Source of the DNA: Liolophura sinensis
Taxonomy: Eukaryota > Mollusca > Polyplacophora > Chitonida > Chitonidae
DNA length: 64,000 nt
Direction: 5' to 3'
NCBI RefSeq assembly: GCF_032854445.1
Contig: NC_088300.1
Span: 80,141,084-80,205,083, forward strand
The notes beneath the pieces are model-generated. The model did no database searches and was not told the origin of the DNA. It worked only from the letters and a program-made list of their open reading frames with translations. This document shows, in pieces, positions 1 through 12,727 of the stretch (position 1 is its first letter; each line of letters begins with the position of its first letter). Position numbers and translations under genes: made by a program.

Positions 1-1233
1 GCTGCATATCTTCACCTGTTATAGTCACTTGTAGTCATGGTAATATTTTCAGGATTGGCTTAATACTGTTGTTCCAGCTCAGGAACAGAAACATTTCACT
101 TGATCGGGTTTGTCAGGATCCATGTCTGTCAAGGCATGATTCACATGTGTACGTCTTCTCAGTTAGTCCAAAAAAATGTGGTTAAACTCAGTTATTTTCA
201 CCCCTCATCAAAAGAAAAAAAAGAGATTTTTTTTGCAAAAATGTTCTCATCATTATTTCAATTGCATGACGATGTGTTGGATAACATTTTTATGATTAAT
301 TTGCCTCAAGTTTAAATTTAATTTCTGTTCAAATCCAAAATCCTAAATTGTATGAACATGTAACAGACTGTTTGCCATTGAAGCCAAGCATTTGTTTACT
401 TTATTCATGAGGGATTGAATTTGGTGCCTAAGGGATTGCTCCCTGCACGCCAGAAAGTCTCCTAATAATTGGTTTGTGTTGATGAAACTTCATCATGTTA
501 GCATTACAGAAGGGTTGGTCTGGATACACACAATGTGTGATATGTGCTGGTGTAGTAGGGCCGCTTGATCATAGTGGAATGCCACTTCTATCACCACAGT
601 TCTGATTACATAAATCAACTCTGCAGAAGGAGAGATAAAACTAGGATTTTGTAAAGGCTTTTTGGTGCACGGAGACAGTTTAATGAGAAAACCACAGTGG
701 GCTAGTCTTTAATCAGAGTACGTCTATCTTCAGGTACTTGACCTCAGAGATCAGAGTTACATCATATGCAGCCCTTAAGCTGGGTGGGGTTTAAAACCCT
801 TCTGATTACTGCACCCCTAGGCCTGTTACCACTATACAGCGGTATTGAGTGTAGAGCTGTTTAAGGAAATAGATAATTCTTCTAGCAGAGATGTATAATG
901 TGATGGTGAGAGTAAGGAGGGTATGATATCAGTCCATAAAATCTCACCTGTGGCGTCAGCGCTTCCTTAGCCTCAATCTTCATGCTGTCAGCTGATTCCT
1001 GCCCTTCTGAATAACACAGCATTTCTTCTGATTAACATCTAACCAAACAGCTAACAGCTAGCCAAACACATACTTCGGGGCTGATAAAAACCTGTTTGGT
1101 ATAATTTCTCATGGCATTTTTATAGCTATTACATTTTGACAGTTTTTTGGAGGAGTGTCATTATAGTTACAGCCATTTTCTTTAGGCCGTTTTCTCAACT
1201 GTCCTGTGAGTCTCAGGCCAGTCAAACCCATGT
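1..1233. other. No gene recognised
   Basis: AT-rich unique-looking sequence on both strands. Only short open frames, without codon-like composition or recognisable domains. Nothing further seen. Confidence 0.6.
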
Positions 1234-1962
1234 AGAAAGTTGTGTGTCCAGGGATAGGGCTGTCTGTCCACATGGAAGGTTGTGTGTCCAGGGGGAAGGT
1301 TGTGTGTCCAAGGGGAAGGTTATGTGTCCAGTGAGAAGGTTGTGTGTCCAGTGATAGGGTTGTGTGTCCAGGGAGACGGTTGTGTGTCCAGGGAGAAGGT
1401 TGTGTGTCCAGGGATAGGGCTGTCTGTCCACGTGGAAGGTTGTGTGTCCATTGAGAAGGTTGTGTGTCTAGTGAGAAGGTGGTGTGTCCATTGAGAAGGT
1501 TGTGTGTCCAGTGAGAAGGTTGTGTGTCGAATGAGAAGGTTGTGTTTCCAGTGAGAAGGTTGTGTGTCCATTGAGAGGGTTGAGTGTCCAGGGAGAAGGT
1601 TGTGTGTCCAGGGATAGGGCTGTCTGTCCACGTGGAAGGTTGTGTGTCCAGGGAGAGGGCTGTGTGTCCAGGGATAGGGCTGTCTGTCCACGTGGAAGGT
1701 TGTGTGTTCAGGGAGAAGGTTGTGTGTCCAGTGAGAAGGTTGTGTGTCCAGTGATAGGGTTGTGTGTCCAGGGAGAGGGCTGTGTGTCCAGGGAGACGGT
1801 TGTGTGTACAGTGAGAATGTTGTGTGTCCATTGAGAAGGTTGTGTGTTCAGGGAGAAGGTTGTGTGTCCATTGAGAAGGTTGTGTGTCCAGTGAGAAGGT
1901 TGTGTGTATGGTGAGAAGGTTGTGTGTACAGGGAGAAGGTTGTGTGCCCAGTGAGAGGGTTG
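1234..1962. repeat. Minisatellite, 20-bp unit, about 36 copies
   Basis: The unit core is TGTGTGTCCAGGGAGAAGGT with variants (GTGATAGGG, CATGGAAGG, TTGAGAAGG). A 60-bp higher-order pattern recurs where the CTGTCTGTCCACGTGG variant appears. The unit has no stop in most frames, which produces long spurious open frames. Confidence 0.95.
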
Positions 1963-4712
1963 TTCTCACTAGGATAAGTTTCATCTTATCATAACCCTGT
2001 CTGAAAACACTGCATACCAATAAGTTTCTTAGCCTCATAAAAGTGTAGCCAAAGGCAGTAAACATTTCAGTGTGGCTGCTCAGGTATACAGATTTTGTAA
2101 ACTAAACACTTCACTCTAGAGTAAAATATTCTACTTTTAAACTTCACGACTTTCCACTCTGTGAAAAGCAAAGCTATTAATGAGTATAAAGTGATAATCA
2201 CCATAGTTTGTTTTCTCCCTTGTACATGTAATGGCCTCTTTAGAACTGTTAGAGTATTTATTTTGTAAGCAAAAGATTTATGTTTATACATATGGTATTA
2301 TAGCCTGATGAGCTAAAGCTTTCTTTAAGTACAGTATTTGTTTTTTAAGCATTTCCCTTTTTTGCCAAATACTGTGTGTCGGTCTGATGATATGTCATGT
2401 ACATTGTGTTCCTTATGCTTTGGGTGCTGATAACTGTATTTTAAACTAAGAACTACTCATTTGGCTGTGTCAATCTAACAATTAGCATCCGGTTAAATGC
2501 GAAGGAAATTAACTCACTTAGTGCTTTGCTTGTCTCACCCACTCTCAGCACTATGCTCAGTCAGCTAATAGATTTGTGCACCGAACATGGGGATTCATCG
2601 GAATAATCAATTGGGGAGAGTGTGCGAGGACAAGGTATATATGATTGTGAATGACTATCGTCACGGTGACTAGTCCCTCCTCCTGTCACTCAGCTGCTGT
2701 CAGTCTGCTGAAGGGGCAGGCTACACACATACGTGTTTATACGCTTCTGTCTCTGCTCTACAGAAGCATTAAGATCATCACTGGCTAAGAGCAGGAGCAT
2801 CAGTGTTAACTGTTTCTGACGCTCCAGTTCCAGATGAAGCATTTTCACCAGGTTAGCCGTGGAAAAGAAACAGAGAAAATACTATTACAAGTCCTTAGTG
2901 ACGGGTGAGGGCTGGGATTGATATCAACTCTGATTTCTCCAGCATTCGGATTGTCTGCTGTGTGACACTGGAAGAAAATTGGAAGGCAATGGACTGAAAA
3001 AAAGACAAATGTTGCTTCCTTGCCTATGCCTGGATTGGTTATTTCCAAAGTTCTACCACCGTGTCGTTTACTGGTTCACTGTCACAGTGCTTATTGACCA
3101 AAATTAAGCTCTAGGCTATCTAAATCTTTGATCAAAGCCTCTGCTCATTTGTATGTAATGAATGGAGTTGAAGTGAATCAAGTTCTCCAGTTATCTGGTG
3201 AAATAAAAGAAGCTTGACTCTGTTGGATTCTGTGCTAGTGGATGTCTCACAAAGGATTCTCCAGTCATGACAACCACCCTCAGGGCCAAATCCACAGTAT
3301 TCAAGGCAGTACAACTTAAGATTCTTGTGGAGTTTAAACTGTCCTTGAAGATTGAGCCATAATTGATTGCTGAATGGAATGTGTTTTCAGAAGGACATCT
3401 GCATGTAGGCACTGTGGTAACCATAACATATACATTCACAGATCTGCAAATATAGAGTCTAGGATTGGCTCGATCCTTTGCTTTATTTATGTTGATGAGA
3501 AATTGCAAATTGTAAAATGACATTTTGGTTAATATGGTGCTAGTCCAATTCTGTCAGGCATTTGCTATAAGAGGACGCCGTATGCTGTAAATTTTAGCCC
3601 TTGGTGTGTGGAAAAGTTTTTTTGCATAAGTACCTTCGTAATTTGTTAGTAAGCAAGCCTTTTCCTTAACTGCTTGGTTTTGAACTATGAATACATGTCT
3701 CTTAGAGCAACGTGTAGTTGCTGTGTGAAGACAGGTGGTAGCCCAGTTTTTACTTGAGACCTGCTGATTATTTGAATACCTGCTGAGAGCATTCTGAAAC
3801 TACTTGGCATTAAGGTCCATTATATAGACTAGTGAGTCTCTTGATCTGTTCTAATTTACACACTGTTTGTATTGGAACTGGTCGTGATCTTGGACATCAA
3901 GGTCAGTGGAACAAACTCATTTGTTACTCAAGAAAATAATGGCAAGACCTGCCAGGTTAATTACAGCTGGCCTAAAAGCAGTGATTACCCCAGATTTTAC
4001 CTGTCTTCCACCATCAGTGACCATTCTACAATCAGTGGATATTTTCTCTCTTGGATGAAACTTGTGTAAAGTCTGCTGATGGAGGAAATCATGCTGTATG
4101 GTATCATTCATGGATAGAGTCAGACTCGGCTTGTGGATGACACTGAGATGAGGTGTGGGTGGGTTATACCCAGATCAACAGTTCTGCTTCTCTGTGGGAA
4201 ACAATGTGCATTGTGTATTGCAGAGTGTTCGTACTGAAGAACAAAACAGGAAGAACAGGAGTACATGTGCACGACTACAGAACTTGAGCAAATTGAAAAT
4301 GTACAGTATGTAGGATTTTCAGAGAGCTAGTCCAGTCTCAGATTTCACTTCTGCTGAAGAGTCAGGTGGTGTTGAGGAGGTCAAACAAGCAGATGATAGA
4401 TATACAAGTGTTGTGACATAAAGCAGGTGTAATTAGGTGTACAGCTACATCACTTCATACGACTCTCATGTATTAGTTCACATCATGCATCCAGATGTCG
4501 ACAGCCACAATGTGTGTAAGTAACAACTTGTTTCCTGTTTCTAACCAAGTCAGTGTAATTTTCTGCCAAATTTCCTCCTATTATAAGCATGCTTAAAATA
4601 TTTTTCCTACAAATTTTATGACAATCACAAGGCTATTTATATTAGCTACCGTAAAGTTCCCCATGCCTGTTATAGTCTGTTAAAAAATGTAAAGAAAATC
4701 CAAAACTTTGGA
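1963..4712. other. No gene recognised; one TATA-like site
   Basis: Unique sequence without a convincing coding exon. At about 2634-2642 there is a GTATATATG element followed by a more G+C-rich 200-bp stretch and a weak CCAG|GTTAGC donor at about 2850. This could be a promoter and 5'-UTR exon of the downstream cyclase gene, but the evidence is thin. Confidence 0.35.
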
Positions 4713-5530
4713 TTAGATTGGCGGCAGTTCTGGTAATGGTAGCGTTGATTGGTGGCAGTTCTGGTATTGGTAGCGTTGATTGGTGGCAGTTCTGGTATTG
4801 GGGGCATTTTTGATTGGCAGCAGTTCTGGTATTGGTGGCGTTGATTGGCGGCAGTTCTGGTATTGTTGGCGTTGATTGGCAGCAGTTGTGGTATTGGGGG
4901 CATTTTTGATTGGCGGCAGTTCTGGTATTGGGGCATTTTTGATTGGCGGCAGTTGTGGTATTGGTGGCGTTGATTGGTGGCAGTTGTGGTATTGTTGGCG
5001 TTGATTGGCGGCAGCTCTGGTATTGGTGGCGTTGATTGGCGGCAGCTCTGGTATTGGTGGCTTTGATTGGCGGCAGTTCTGGTATTGGTGGCGTTGATTG
5101 GCGGCAGTTCTGGTATTGGTGGCATTGATTGGCGGCAGTTCTGGTATTGGTGGCATTGATTGGCGGCAGTTCTGGTATTGGTGGCGTTGATTGGTGGCAG
5201 TTCTGGTATTGGTGGCGTTGATTGGCAGCAGCTCTGGTATTGGGGGCATTGATTGGCGGCAGTTGTGGTATTGGGGGCGTTGATTGGCAGCAGTTCTGGT
5301 ATTAGTGGCGTTGATTGGCGGCAGTTGTGGTATTGGTGGCGTTGATTGGTGGCAGCTCTGGTATTGGTGGCGTTGATTGGCAGCAGTTGTGGTATTGGGG
5401 GCGTTGATTGGCAGCAGTTGTGGTATTGGAGGCGTTGATTGGCGGCAGTTCTGGTATTGGGGGCATTGATTGGCGGCAGCTCTGGTATTGGGGGCATTGA
5501 TTGGCGGCAGTTTTGGTATTGGTGGCGTTG
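4713..5530. repeat. Minisatellite, 31-bp unit, about 26 copies
   Basis: The unit contains TTGATTGGCGGCAGTTCTGG followed by TATTGGTGGCG. The 31-bp period cycles through three frames, so the minus strand reads open for nearly 300 codons in two frames with a Pro/Asn/Gln-rich 31-residue repeat. This is a by-product of the array. Confidence 0.95.
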
Positions 5531-7212
5531 AAATGGCAACTGAATTATCAAGTACATTTGAATAAATGAGCTTCATGCGTGAACTGAAATAGCTTTTTGC
5601 CGCAGTTGGGAATCTCAGTCAATAAAGCAAAGGAACCAAAATCCAATTTAGATCATTTTACATTTTAAGTACATTGAACACTAAATTCACACAGTTTGAT
5701 AATATAATTGTGTGTATGAGGAACTATGTTTAAGTATTCAGCAGGGTATTTTCTCCAGAATACAAGATTATGCCCCAAGTCAATGCAGGACCTTAGCACT
5801 GTGTCCTTAGAACTTTTCCACCTTCTACAACAGTATGGGTTTGTTAGAGGCACATTGCCAGTGTGGCAGCTGTCCTTACAGGGATATCAGTGCTCACACT
5901 GATAGGTTAAAATTGATAGACAGTACAGTGCAGAGATATCTGGTGCTTGCATGTATGTGTCCATTAAAAGAGATTGTAACAGCATTGGTGGCAACTCGGA
6001 AAGACGGTCTTTCCTTAAATTGATGTGTTTAGAGTTGTTTCATTAACGACAAGTGTCAAGTGGGCACTGTCATGCTAGTTCTGTTGGTGTCCACAGGATT
6101 ATACATCTGTGCTGATCTTATTTAAGCAGGACAGGACTGCCATCTCTGTAGGTGTGGCACCAAATGTCCGCAAACTTTGTCACCTGTTAACCCTATTTCC
6201 AGTAATGGCTTCTGTATGCAAACACATTTGACTGAATTGAGATACATATATACGACCTTCTGACTGATGCGATGAATGAGCTGGCATATAGTCTTTAATA
6301 TAATGCATGTAGTTATGTAAGATACCCATCAAGTGCAAATATAATAGCTTCAGGGAATCCTTTCCAGCTCCAATAAAACCTTTATCGATTGCTTTTAATA
6401 ATCAGACGAGGTTTCTTTTTAAATTTTTAAAAATTCTTTCTTTTTAAAAACCATTGTGGAATAACAACCTAAAATGGGTGGTCATATTTCCAGTTGGGGC
6501 TCAGATCTGGATTGCAGATGTGCACATCGTTATCCCATTGTTTTTCTCAGCTATGTGATCTGATCCTTCTGATACTAATGTACAGTACACTCGCTGAGGA
6601 TGTGAAGCAGTTGATTGCTCACCTACAGATCTCTGTCGGGCATTCAGTGTCAGAAAGCACAAGAAAACATACATTGAATATACTACATGTGCGTGTTGTG
6701 AATTACAGTGTAGTGGGCACTACTGTCAACATTAGCAAGCCAGCACAATCTGGTGTAAATGGTTTGATGGGCTAATACATGTAATCATTTTGAATCAAAA
6801 TTTGTTGAAATGTATTTTAAAAAAATTAGAGATTTTGTGAATATTCTTCTTAAGTAAGACTAGATTTCAGCTGTATCTGACATCATATACAAATGTACAA
6901 TGCATCCTGCTACATGCTTGTATTTCAGCCATCAGTTACTCAATTTAAGGATGAGTATTCAACGCTGTAAAGGTGTAATACTTCTTTGATGACATTTTTA
7001 TGTCTGCATTAGGCGCCCTGTTAACTATAAGGGAAGCTTAGACAAGATTAACTGCCTTCAGTGAGTTAAATGGCCGTAATATTAAATGGTCTTAGTTAGT
7101 CCCTTTTATTAACTAACATGACATGCATTATTTATTCACATTTCCTTGATTTATCTTGTGGGGTTTTTTTTTGTCTTTTAGGAGATTTGTGTCTATTGGA
7201 ATGTCTGTCATA
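5531..7212. other. No gene recognised
   Basis: AT-rich unique sequence; short open frames only. No splice-bordered exon with a recognisable domain was found on either strand. Confidence 0.55.
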
Positions 7213-7501
7213 TCATATTTATTTATTTATTTGATTGGTGTTTTATTTTTTTTTGATTTTTTTTTTTTTTTTGATTGGTGTTTTACGCCGTACTCAAGAA
7301 TATTTCACTTATATGACGGCAGCCAGCATAATGGTGGGCAGAAACCAGGCAGAGCCCAGGGGAAACCCATGACCATCCGCAGGTTGCTGGCAGACGTTCT
7401 CACTTACGGCCGGAGAGGAAGCCAGCATAAGCTGGACTTGAACTTAGAGCGACCCCTTTGGTGAGAGGCTCCATTACGCTGAGCTAGCGTGCTAACCAAC
7501 T
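7213..7501 (-). mobile_element. tRNA-derived SINE, family A, copy 1
   Basis: In minus orientation it reads a tRNA-like head (CTCAGCG region with GGTTAGCACGCTAGC, box B GTTCAAGTCC), a body with CAGCAACCTGCGGATGG, and a tail GAGTACGGCGTAAAACACCA ending in an A/T-rich tract. A second partial tail (TTTGATTGGTGTTTTA) precedes it at 7230-7250. Confidence 0.85.
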
Positions 7502-8236
7502 CATATCATATTAAGCTGTATGATAGGTCTCCAGACATCTGTTCTGCAGGTATTGAGGGTTGCTGTTGGAAAGATTCCAAGCTTTAATAAAGGCATGGTC
7601 CTTTGTCTCTGCAGGGGGGCCATAAACCAATTAGTGATAGGCTTTCATATTACTGGCACCCGTACTGCTTTGTCTGAGACTCTGTGCATGTGGGGTGGAG
7701 ACATTGTATCTGGTGGGTGGGGGTCGGAGTGAGGTATAAAACTTGATATCACACACTTTTCTATTCTTATCACACTTCATGAGCCATAAGCAGAACTGCC
7801 CAGCTGATTGTTACGGTAGCAGATAGTGTCAAGTGAATGTAATTTTGATGATCAAAATAGTGATAGGTTCTATTGAGAAAACAAGTTGTGCCCACTGAAC
7901 AGTGTTGTTATAGCCATATATACAACAGATTCAGTGTACTGGTGGGAGGATAGGGCTAACTACTGAGTGTGAGGAGAAATTCAGCTGTTTATCTCATTAC
8001 ATTACAACCCCATTTATCAAGGACTAGGCATAATATCATAAACACGGACACATGATATGGTGAGCATAGAATGTGTCTGCAGTGTGCACCCACTGTGGTA
8101 CTGGAATGAGTATTCTGTGTGTTTATTTATGGTGGGACCAGACTGTATGTCCTCTGTGATGTTGGATGTGATGGTCATTGGTTAGAAATGATTAGGGGAT
8201 TGTATACAGGTGATTATGGTGAATTATGGCCATGGT
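7502..8236. other. No gene recognised
   Basis: Unique sequence between a SINE and a minisatellite; nothing supported. Confidence 0.55.
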
Positions 8237-10027
8237 GGGAAGGGATAGAGGCTGTCACACTGGAGTGGGAAGGGATGGAGGCTGTCACACTGGAGTGGGA
8301 AGGGATGGAGGCTGTCACACAAAAGTGGGAAGGGATGGAGGCTGTCACACTGGAGTAGGAAGGGATGGAGGCTCTCACACTGGAGTGGGAAGGGATGGAG
8401 GCTGTCACACTGGAGCGGGAAGGGATGGAGGCTCTCACACTGGAGTGGGAAGGGATGGAGGCTCTCACACTGGAGTGGGAAGGGATGGAGGCTCTCACAA
8501 TGTAGTGGGAAGGGATGGGCGCTGTCACACTGGAGTGGGAAGGGATGGAGGGTGTCACACTGGAGTGGGAAGGGATGGAGGCTGTCACTCTGGTGTGGGA
8601 AGGACTGGAGGCTGTCACACTGGAGTGGGAAAAGATGGAGGCTCTCACACTGGTGTGGGAAAGATGGAGGCTCTCACACTGGTGTGGGAAAGGATGAAGG
8701 CTGTCGCACTGGTGTGGAAAGGGATGGAGACTGTCACACTGGAGTGGGAAAGGATGAAGGCTGTCGCACTGGTGTGGGAAGGGATGGAGGCTGTCACACT
8801 GGAGTGGGAAAGATGAAGGCTCTCACACTGGTGTGGGAAAGGATGAAGGCTGTCACACTGGTGTGGGAAGGGATGGAGGCTGTCACACTGGAGTGGGAAA
8901 GATGGAGGCTCTCATACTGGTGTGGGAAGGACTGTAGGATATCACACTAGAGTGGGAAGGTGTGGAGACTGTCACACTGGAGTGGGAAGGGGTGGAGGCT
9001 GTCACACTGGAGTGGGAAGGGGTGGAGGGTGTCACACTGGAGTGGGAAAGATGGAGGCTCTCACACTGGTGTGGAAAGGACTGTAGGCTGTCACACTAGA
9101 GTGGGAAGGGGTGGAGACTGTCACACTGTGGTGGGAAGGGATGGAGGCTGTCACAGTGGAGTGGGAAGGGGTGGAGGGTGTCACACTGGAGTGGGAAAGG
9201 ATGGAGGCTGTCACATTGGAGTGGGAAGGGATGGAGGCTGTCACACTTGAGTGGGAAAGGATGGAGGCTGTCACACTGGAGTGGGAAAGATGGAGGCTCT
9301 CACACTGGAGTGGGAAAAGATTGAAGCTGTCACACTGGAGTGGAAAGGATGGAGTCTGTTACACTGGAATGAGAAGGGGTGGAGGCTGTCACACTGGAGT
9401 GGGAAGGACTGTAGGCTGTCACAAAGGAGTGGGAAGGACTGTAGGTTGTCACACTGGAGTGGGAAGGGATGGAGGCTGTCACACTGGAGTGGGAAGGGGT
9501 GGAGGCTGTCTCACAAAAGTGGGAAGGGATGGAGGCTGTCACACTGGAGTGGGAAGGAATGTAGGCTGTCACACTGGAGTGGGAAGGGGTGGAGGCTCTC
9601 ACACTGATGTGGGAAGGGATGGAGGCTGTCAAACTGGAGTGGGAAGGGATGGAGGCTGTCACACTGGAGTGGGAAGGGATGGAGGCTCTCACACTGGTGT
9701 GGGAAGGACTGGAGGCTGTCACACTGGAGTGGGAAGGGGTGGAGACTGTCACATTGGAGTGGGAAGGACTGGAGGCTGTCACACTAGAGTCGGAAGGGAT
9801 GGAGGCTGTCACACTGTGATGGGAAGGGATGGGGGCTTTCACGCTGGAATGGGAAAGGATGGAGGCTGTCACAAAGGAGTGGGAAGGACTGTAGGTTGTC
9901 ACACTGGAGTGGGAAGGGATGGAGGCTGTCACACTGGAGTGGGAAGGGGTGGAGGCTGTCACACTGTAGTGGGAAGAGATGGAGGCTGTCACACAGGAGT
10001 GGGAAGGACTGTAGGCTGTCACACTGG
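8237..10027. repeat. Minisatellite, 30-bp unit, about 60 copies
   Basis: The unit is GGGAAGGGATGGAGGCTGTC followed by ACACTGGAGT, with single-base gains and losses. The 30-bp period keeps frames open, giving GRDGGCHTGV- and EWEGMEAVTL-like peptides on one strand and SVTASIPSHS on the other. No start, splice or homology argument supports coding. Confidence 0.95.
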
Positions 10028-10259
10028 TTTACTCAGTTGGTTAGCACGCCAGCACGGCAGAATGACCCAGGAACAAATGCGGTCACTGTGAGTTCAAGTC
10101 CAGCTCCACTTTGGCCGTACGTGGGAAGGTCTGGCAGCAACCTGCAGATGGTCGTGGGTTTCCCCCAGGCTCTGCCTGGTTTCCTGCCACCATAATGCTG
10201 GCCGCTGTCATTCAAGTGAAATATTTTTGAGTACAGCATAAGACACCAATCAAATAAAT
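10028..10259 (+). mobile_element. SINE, family A, copy 2 (head joined to minisatellite)
   Basis: It starts inside the tRNA-like head at ACTCAGTTGGTTAGCACGCC, with box B GTTCAAGTCC, body CAGCAACCTGCAGATGG and tail TGAGTACAGCATAAGACACC ending CAATCAAATAAAT. The upstream 30-bp array runs directly into the head. A duplicated tail fragment lies at about 10297-10324. Confidence 0.87.
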
Positions 10260-10339
10260 GAAAATAAACAATTCAATCAGGTAGCATCTAATTTGTAGTG
10301 TAAAACACCAATCAAATAAATAAATCTTGATTTTAAACC

Positions 10340-11222
10340 ACACTTTGCCCACCCACATATCTTGTATCTGTCCCACACATGCCCACCTACCTAGTTTGTT
10401 TTAATATCACATTTTGCCCACCCACCTACCTTGTTTGTATGCCACACTTTGCCCATCCACTTATCTTGTTTCATCCCACACTTTTCCCACCCACCTATAT
10501 CATTTTTATCCCACACTATGCCCACCCACCTGTCTTGTTTTTATCCCACACTGTGCCCACCCACCTATCTTGTTTTTATCCCACACTATGCCTACCCACC
10601 TATCTTGTTTTCATCCCACACTGTACCCACCCACCCATCTTGACTCTATCCCACACTGTGCCAACCCACCTATTTTGTTTCTATCCCACATCTTGCCCAC
10701 CCACCTATCTTGTTTTTATCCCATGCTATACCCACCCACTTATCTTGTTTTTATCCCACACTATGCCCACCCACCTATCTTGTTTTTATCCCACACTATG
10801 CCCACCTACCTATCTTGTTTCTATCCCACATCTTGCCCACCCACCTATCTTGGTTTTGTCCCACACTATCCCCACCCACCTATCTTGTTTTTATCCCACA
10901 CTGTGCCCACCCACCTATCTTGTTTTTATCCCACACTGTGCCCACCCACCTATATCGTGTTTTTATCCCACACTGTGCCCACCCACCTATCTTGTTTTTA
11001 TCCCACACTATGCCCACCCACCTATCTTGTTTCTATCCCACATCTTGCCCACCCACCTATCTTGTTTTTATCCCACACTGTCCCCACCTACCTGTCTTGT
11101 TTTTATCCCACACTATGCCCATCTACCTATCTTGTTTTTATCGCACACTGTGCCCACCCACCTATATCGTGTTTTTATTCCACACTATGCCAACCCACTT
11201 ATCTTGTTTTTATCCCACACTT
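10340..11222. repeat. Minisatellite, 35-bp unit, about 25 copies
   Basis: The unit contains TGCCCACCCACCTATCTTGT followed by TTTTATCCCACACTA. All three plus-strand frames are open because the 35-bp period rotates frame and the unit lacks stops. Confidence 0.95.
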
Positions 11223-12432
11223 TTGCCAAAAGCGAGGATTATTATTTCAAGTTTGAAAGCCAGCCACATTCTTTTTCAGATTATAGACTGTTCTTGCCAG
11301 AGGCTCTGGATTAACAATGAGTTGTGCAATGATAATAAACAATTCTGGCTAAGATCAGTACATGATTCATGGGTAGACGAAAAAATAATGAAAATAATTA
11401 AATGTATTTATACAGGAACAGCATACATGTAAATGTTCATTTATTAATGCAGTGATAGATGAATTTAATGTTCTAAATGGACTGAAAAACCATTTTGATC
11501 ATGTGTGAAAGATTAAAACTGATGTCATTTTCGTCAAACATGTATCTATGGGTGGGAGTGTTAGGTAAAATGAACATTGTTAAAGAATATTTTATTTCTA
11601 CTTGGATCATAATTCATGTTTTGACTCGCAAACTTTATCTCAACAAAAGCACAGAGCCAAATGCAATGAAACTTGATTCCTGGTGGCTGGGTTCCTCAGA
11701 ATCGATAAGATTGTAATCAGTTCAGATGAAGTTTGGTCACAAATACGTCAAAAGTTTACATGACTGATCAGAGTGACTGGAGAGGATTGGAGGAGAGGTA
11801 TTGGGAAATGTTGAGGCCCAGAGCTACTTGTTATGTTAAGGTTTTTTGGTTACCTTTTAGCCTTATGTTTTATTTCATCAATTCCAATGTTATCAGATAT
11901 GAGACAATAATATTAATCTTTTAACCTTATTTGTTCAAGGTCAGGATACTTTGGTTGCTTTGGCAGCCTGAAGATGGAGTCATCCAGCATGGTTATTTTA
12001 TGAGGTTCCAACATTTCTATTCCAAATGTTAATGGATGACAGGTTGTCAAAATTTCCCAGAAATCTCTGTGAAACCACACATAAATTCTATTGTAACAAT
12101 GTTAATGGCAGAAGCTCAAGCTGTTATTGAGTATCTGACAAAAATTCATGTCTGTGGTCTTTAAGAGATTTCTGTTAACCCACCGTTACATGCACCTGCA
12201 ATGAACACAATTTTTTGCTGTTCTTATAGTGTAAAGTTGGTTATGGCTCAGGTCATGCTTAAAATGTCTTTATTAGGAGTAACCAAAAACATCTTAGTTC
12301 TTAGACTACTGTACATGAATCTTGCCTACTTTGCCCTGATCAGGCAAAGTGCATTGTGGCTGTAAATGGTAAGAACTATGATAAGGTACAGGTTCATTTC
12401 ATTTTTTGGTTTTTCCAGCTCGTAATGTAGTT
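11223..12432. other. No gene recognised
   Basis: AT-rich sequence with short open frames only; no domain or convincing exon seen. Confidence 0.55.
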
Positions 12433-12727
12433 TGCCCGGTATAAATTCATGCATAGATCGACCTTATAACTGGGATCAGCTGGGTTTTTGGCGACCCAGA
12501 ATCAGCTGAGGTCATCTGATCAGGTTTTAGTCCAGTATAAATTCAGGCATAGATCGACCTATAACTGGGATCAGCTGGGTTTTTGGCGACCCAGAATCAG
12601 CTGAGGTCATCTGATCAGGGTTTTAGTCCAGTATAAATTCAGGCATAGATCGACCTTATAACTGGGATCAGCTGGGTTTTTTGGCGACCCAGAATCAGCT
12701 GAGGTCATCTGATCAGGGTTTTAGTCA
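12433..12727. repeat. Three tandem copies of a 96-97-bp unit
   Basis: Each copy has GTATAAATTCAGGCATAGAT, then a GATCAGCTGGG...CAGCTGA palindrome-like core and GGTCATCTGATCAGG. The copies are nearly identical (single-base indels), so the triplication is recent. Confidence 0.92.

Noticed and set aside
1109-2065. Minus-strand 318-codon frame with HTTFSLDTQPS repeats
   Set aside because: A 20-bp minisatellite without stops; non-repeat flanks show nothing.
4670-5576. Two minus-strand frames of nearly 300 codons, Pro/Asn/Gln-rich
   Set aside because: The 31-bp unit rotates frames, so the same peptide appears in two frames.
8226-10195. Gly/His- and Trp/Glu-rich frames on the plus strand
   Set aside because: A 30-bp minisatellite; all frames open on both strands.
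10379-11432. Three parallel plus-strand frames of 240-311 codons
   Set aside because: A 35-bp array with no stop in the unit.
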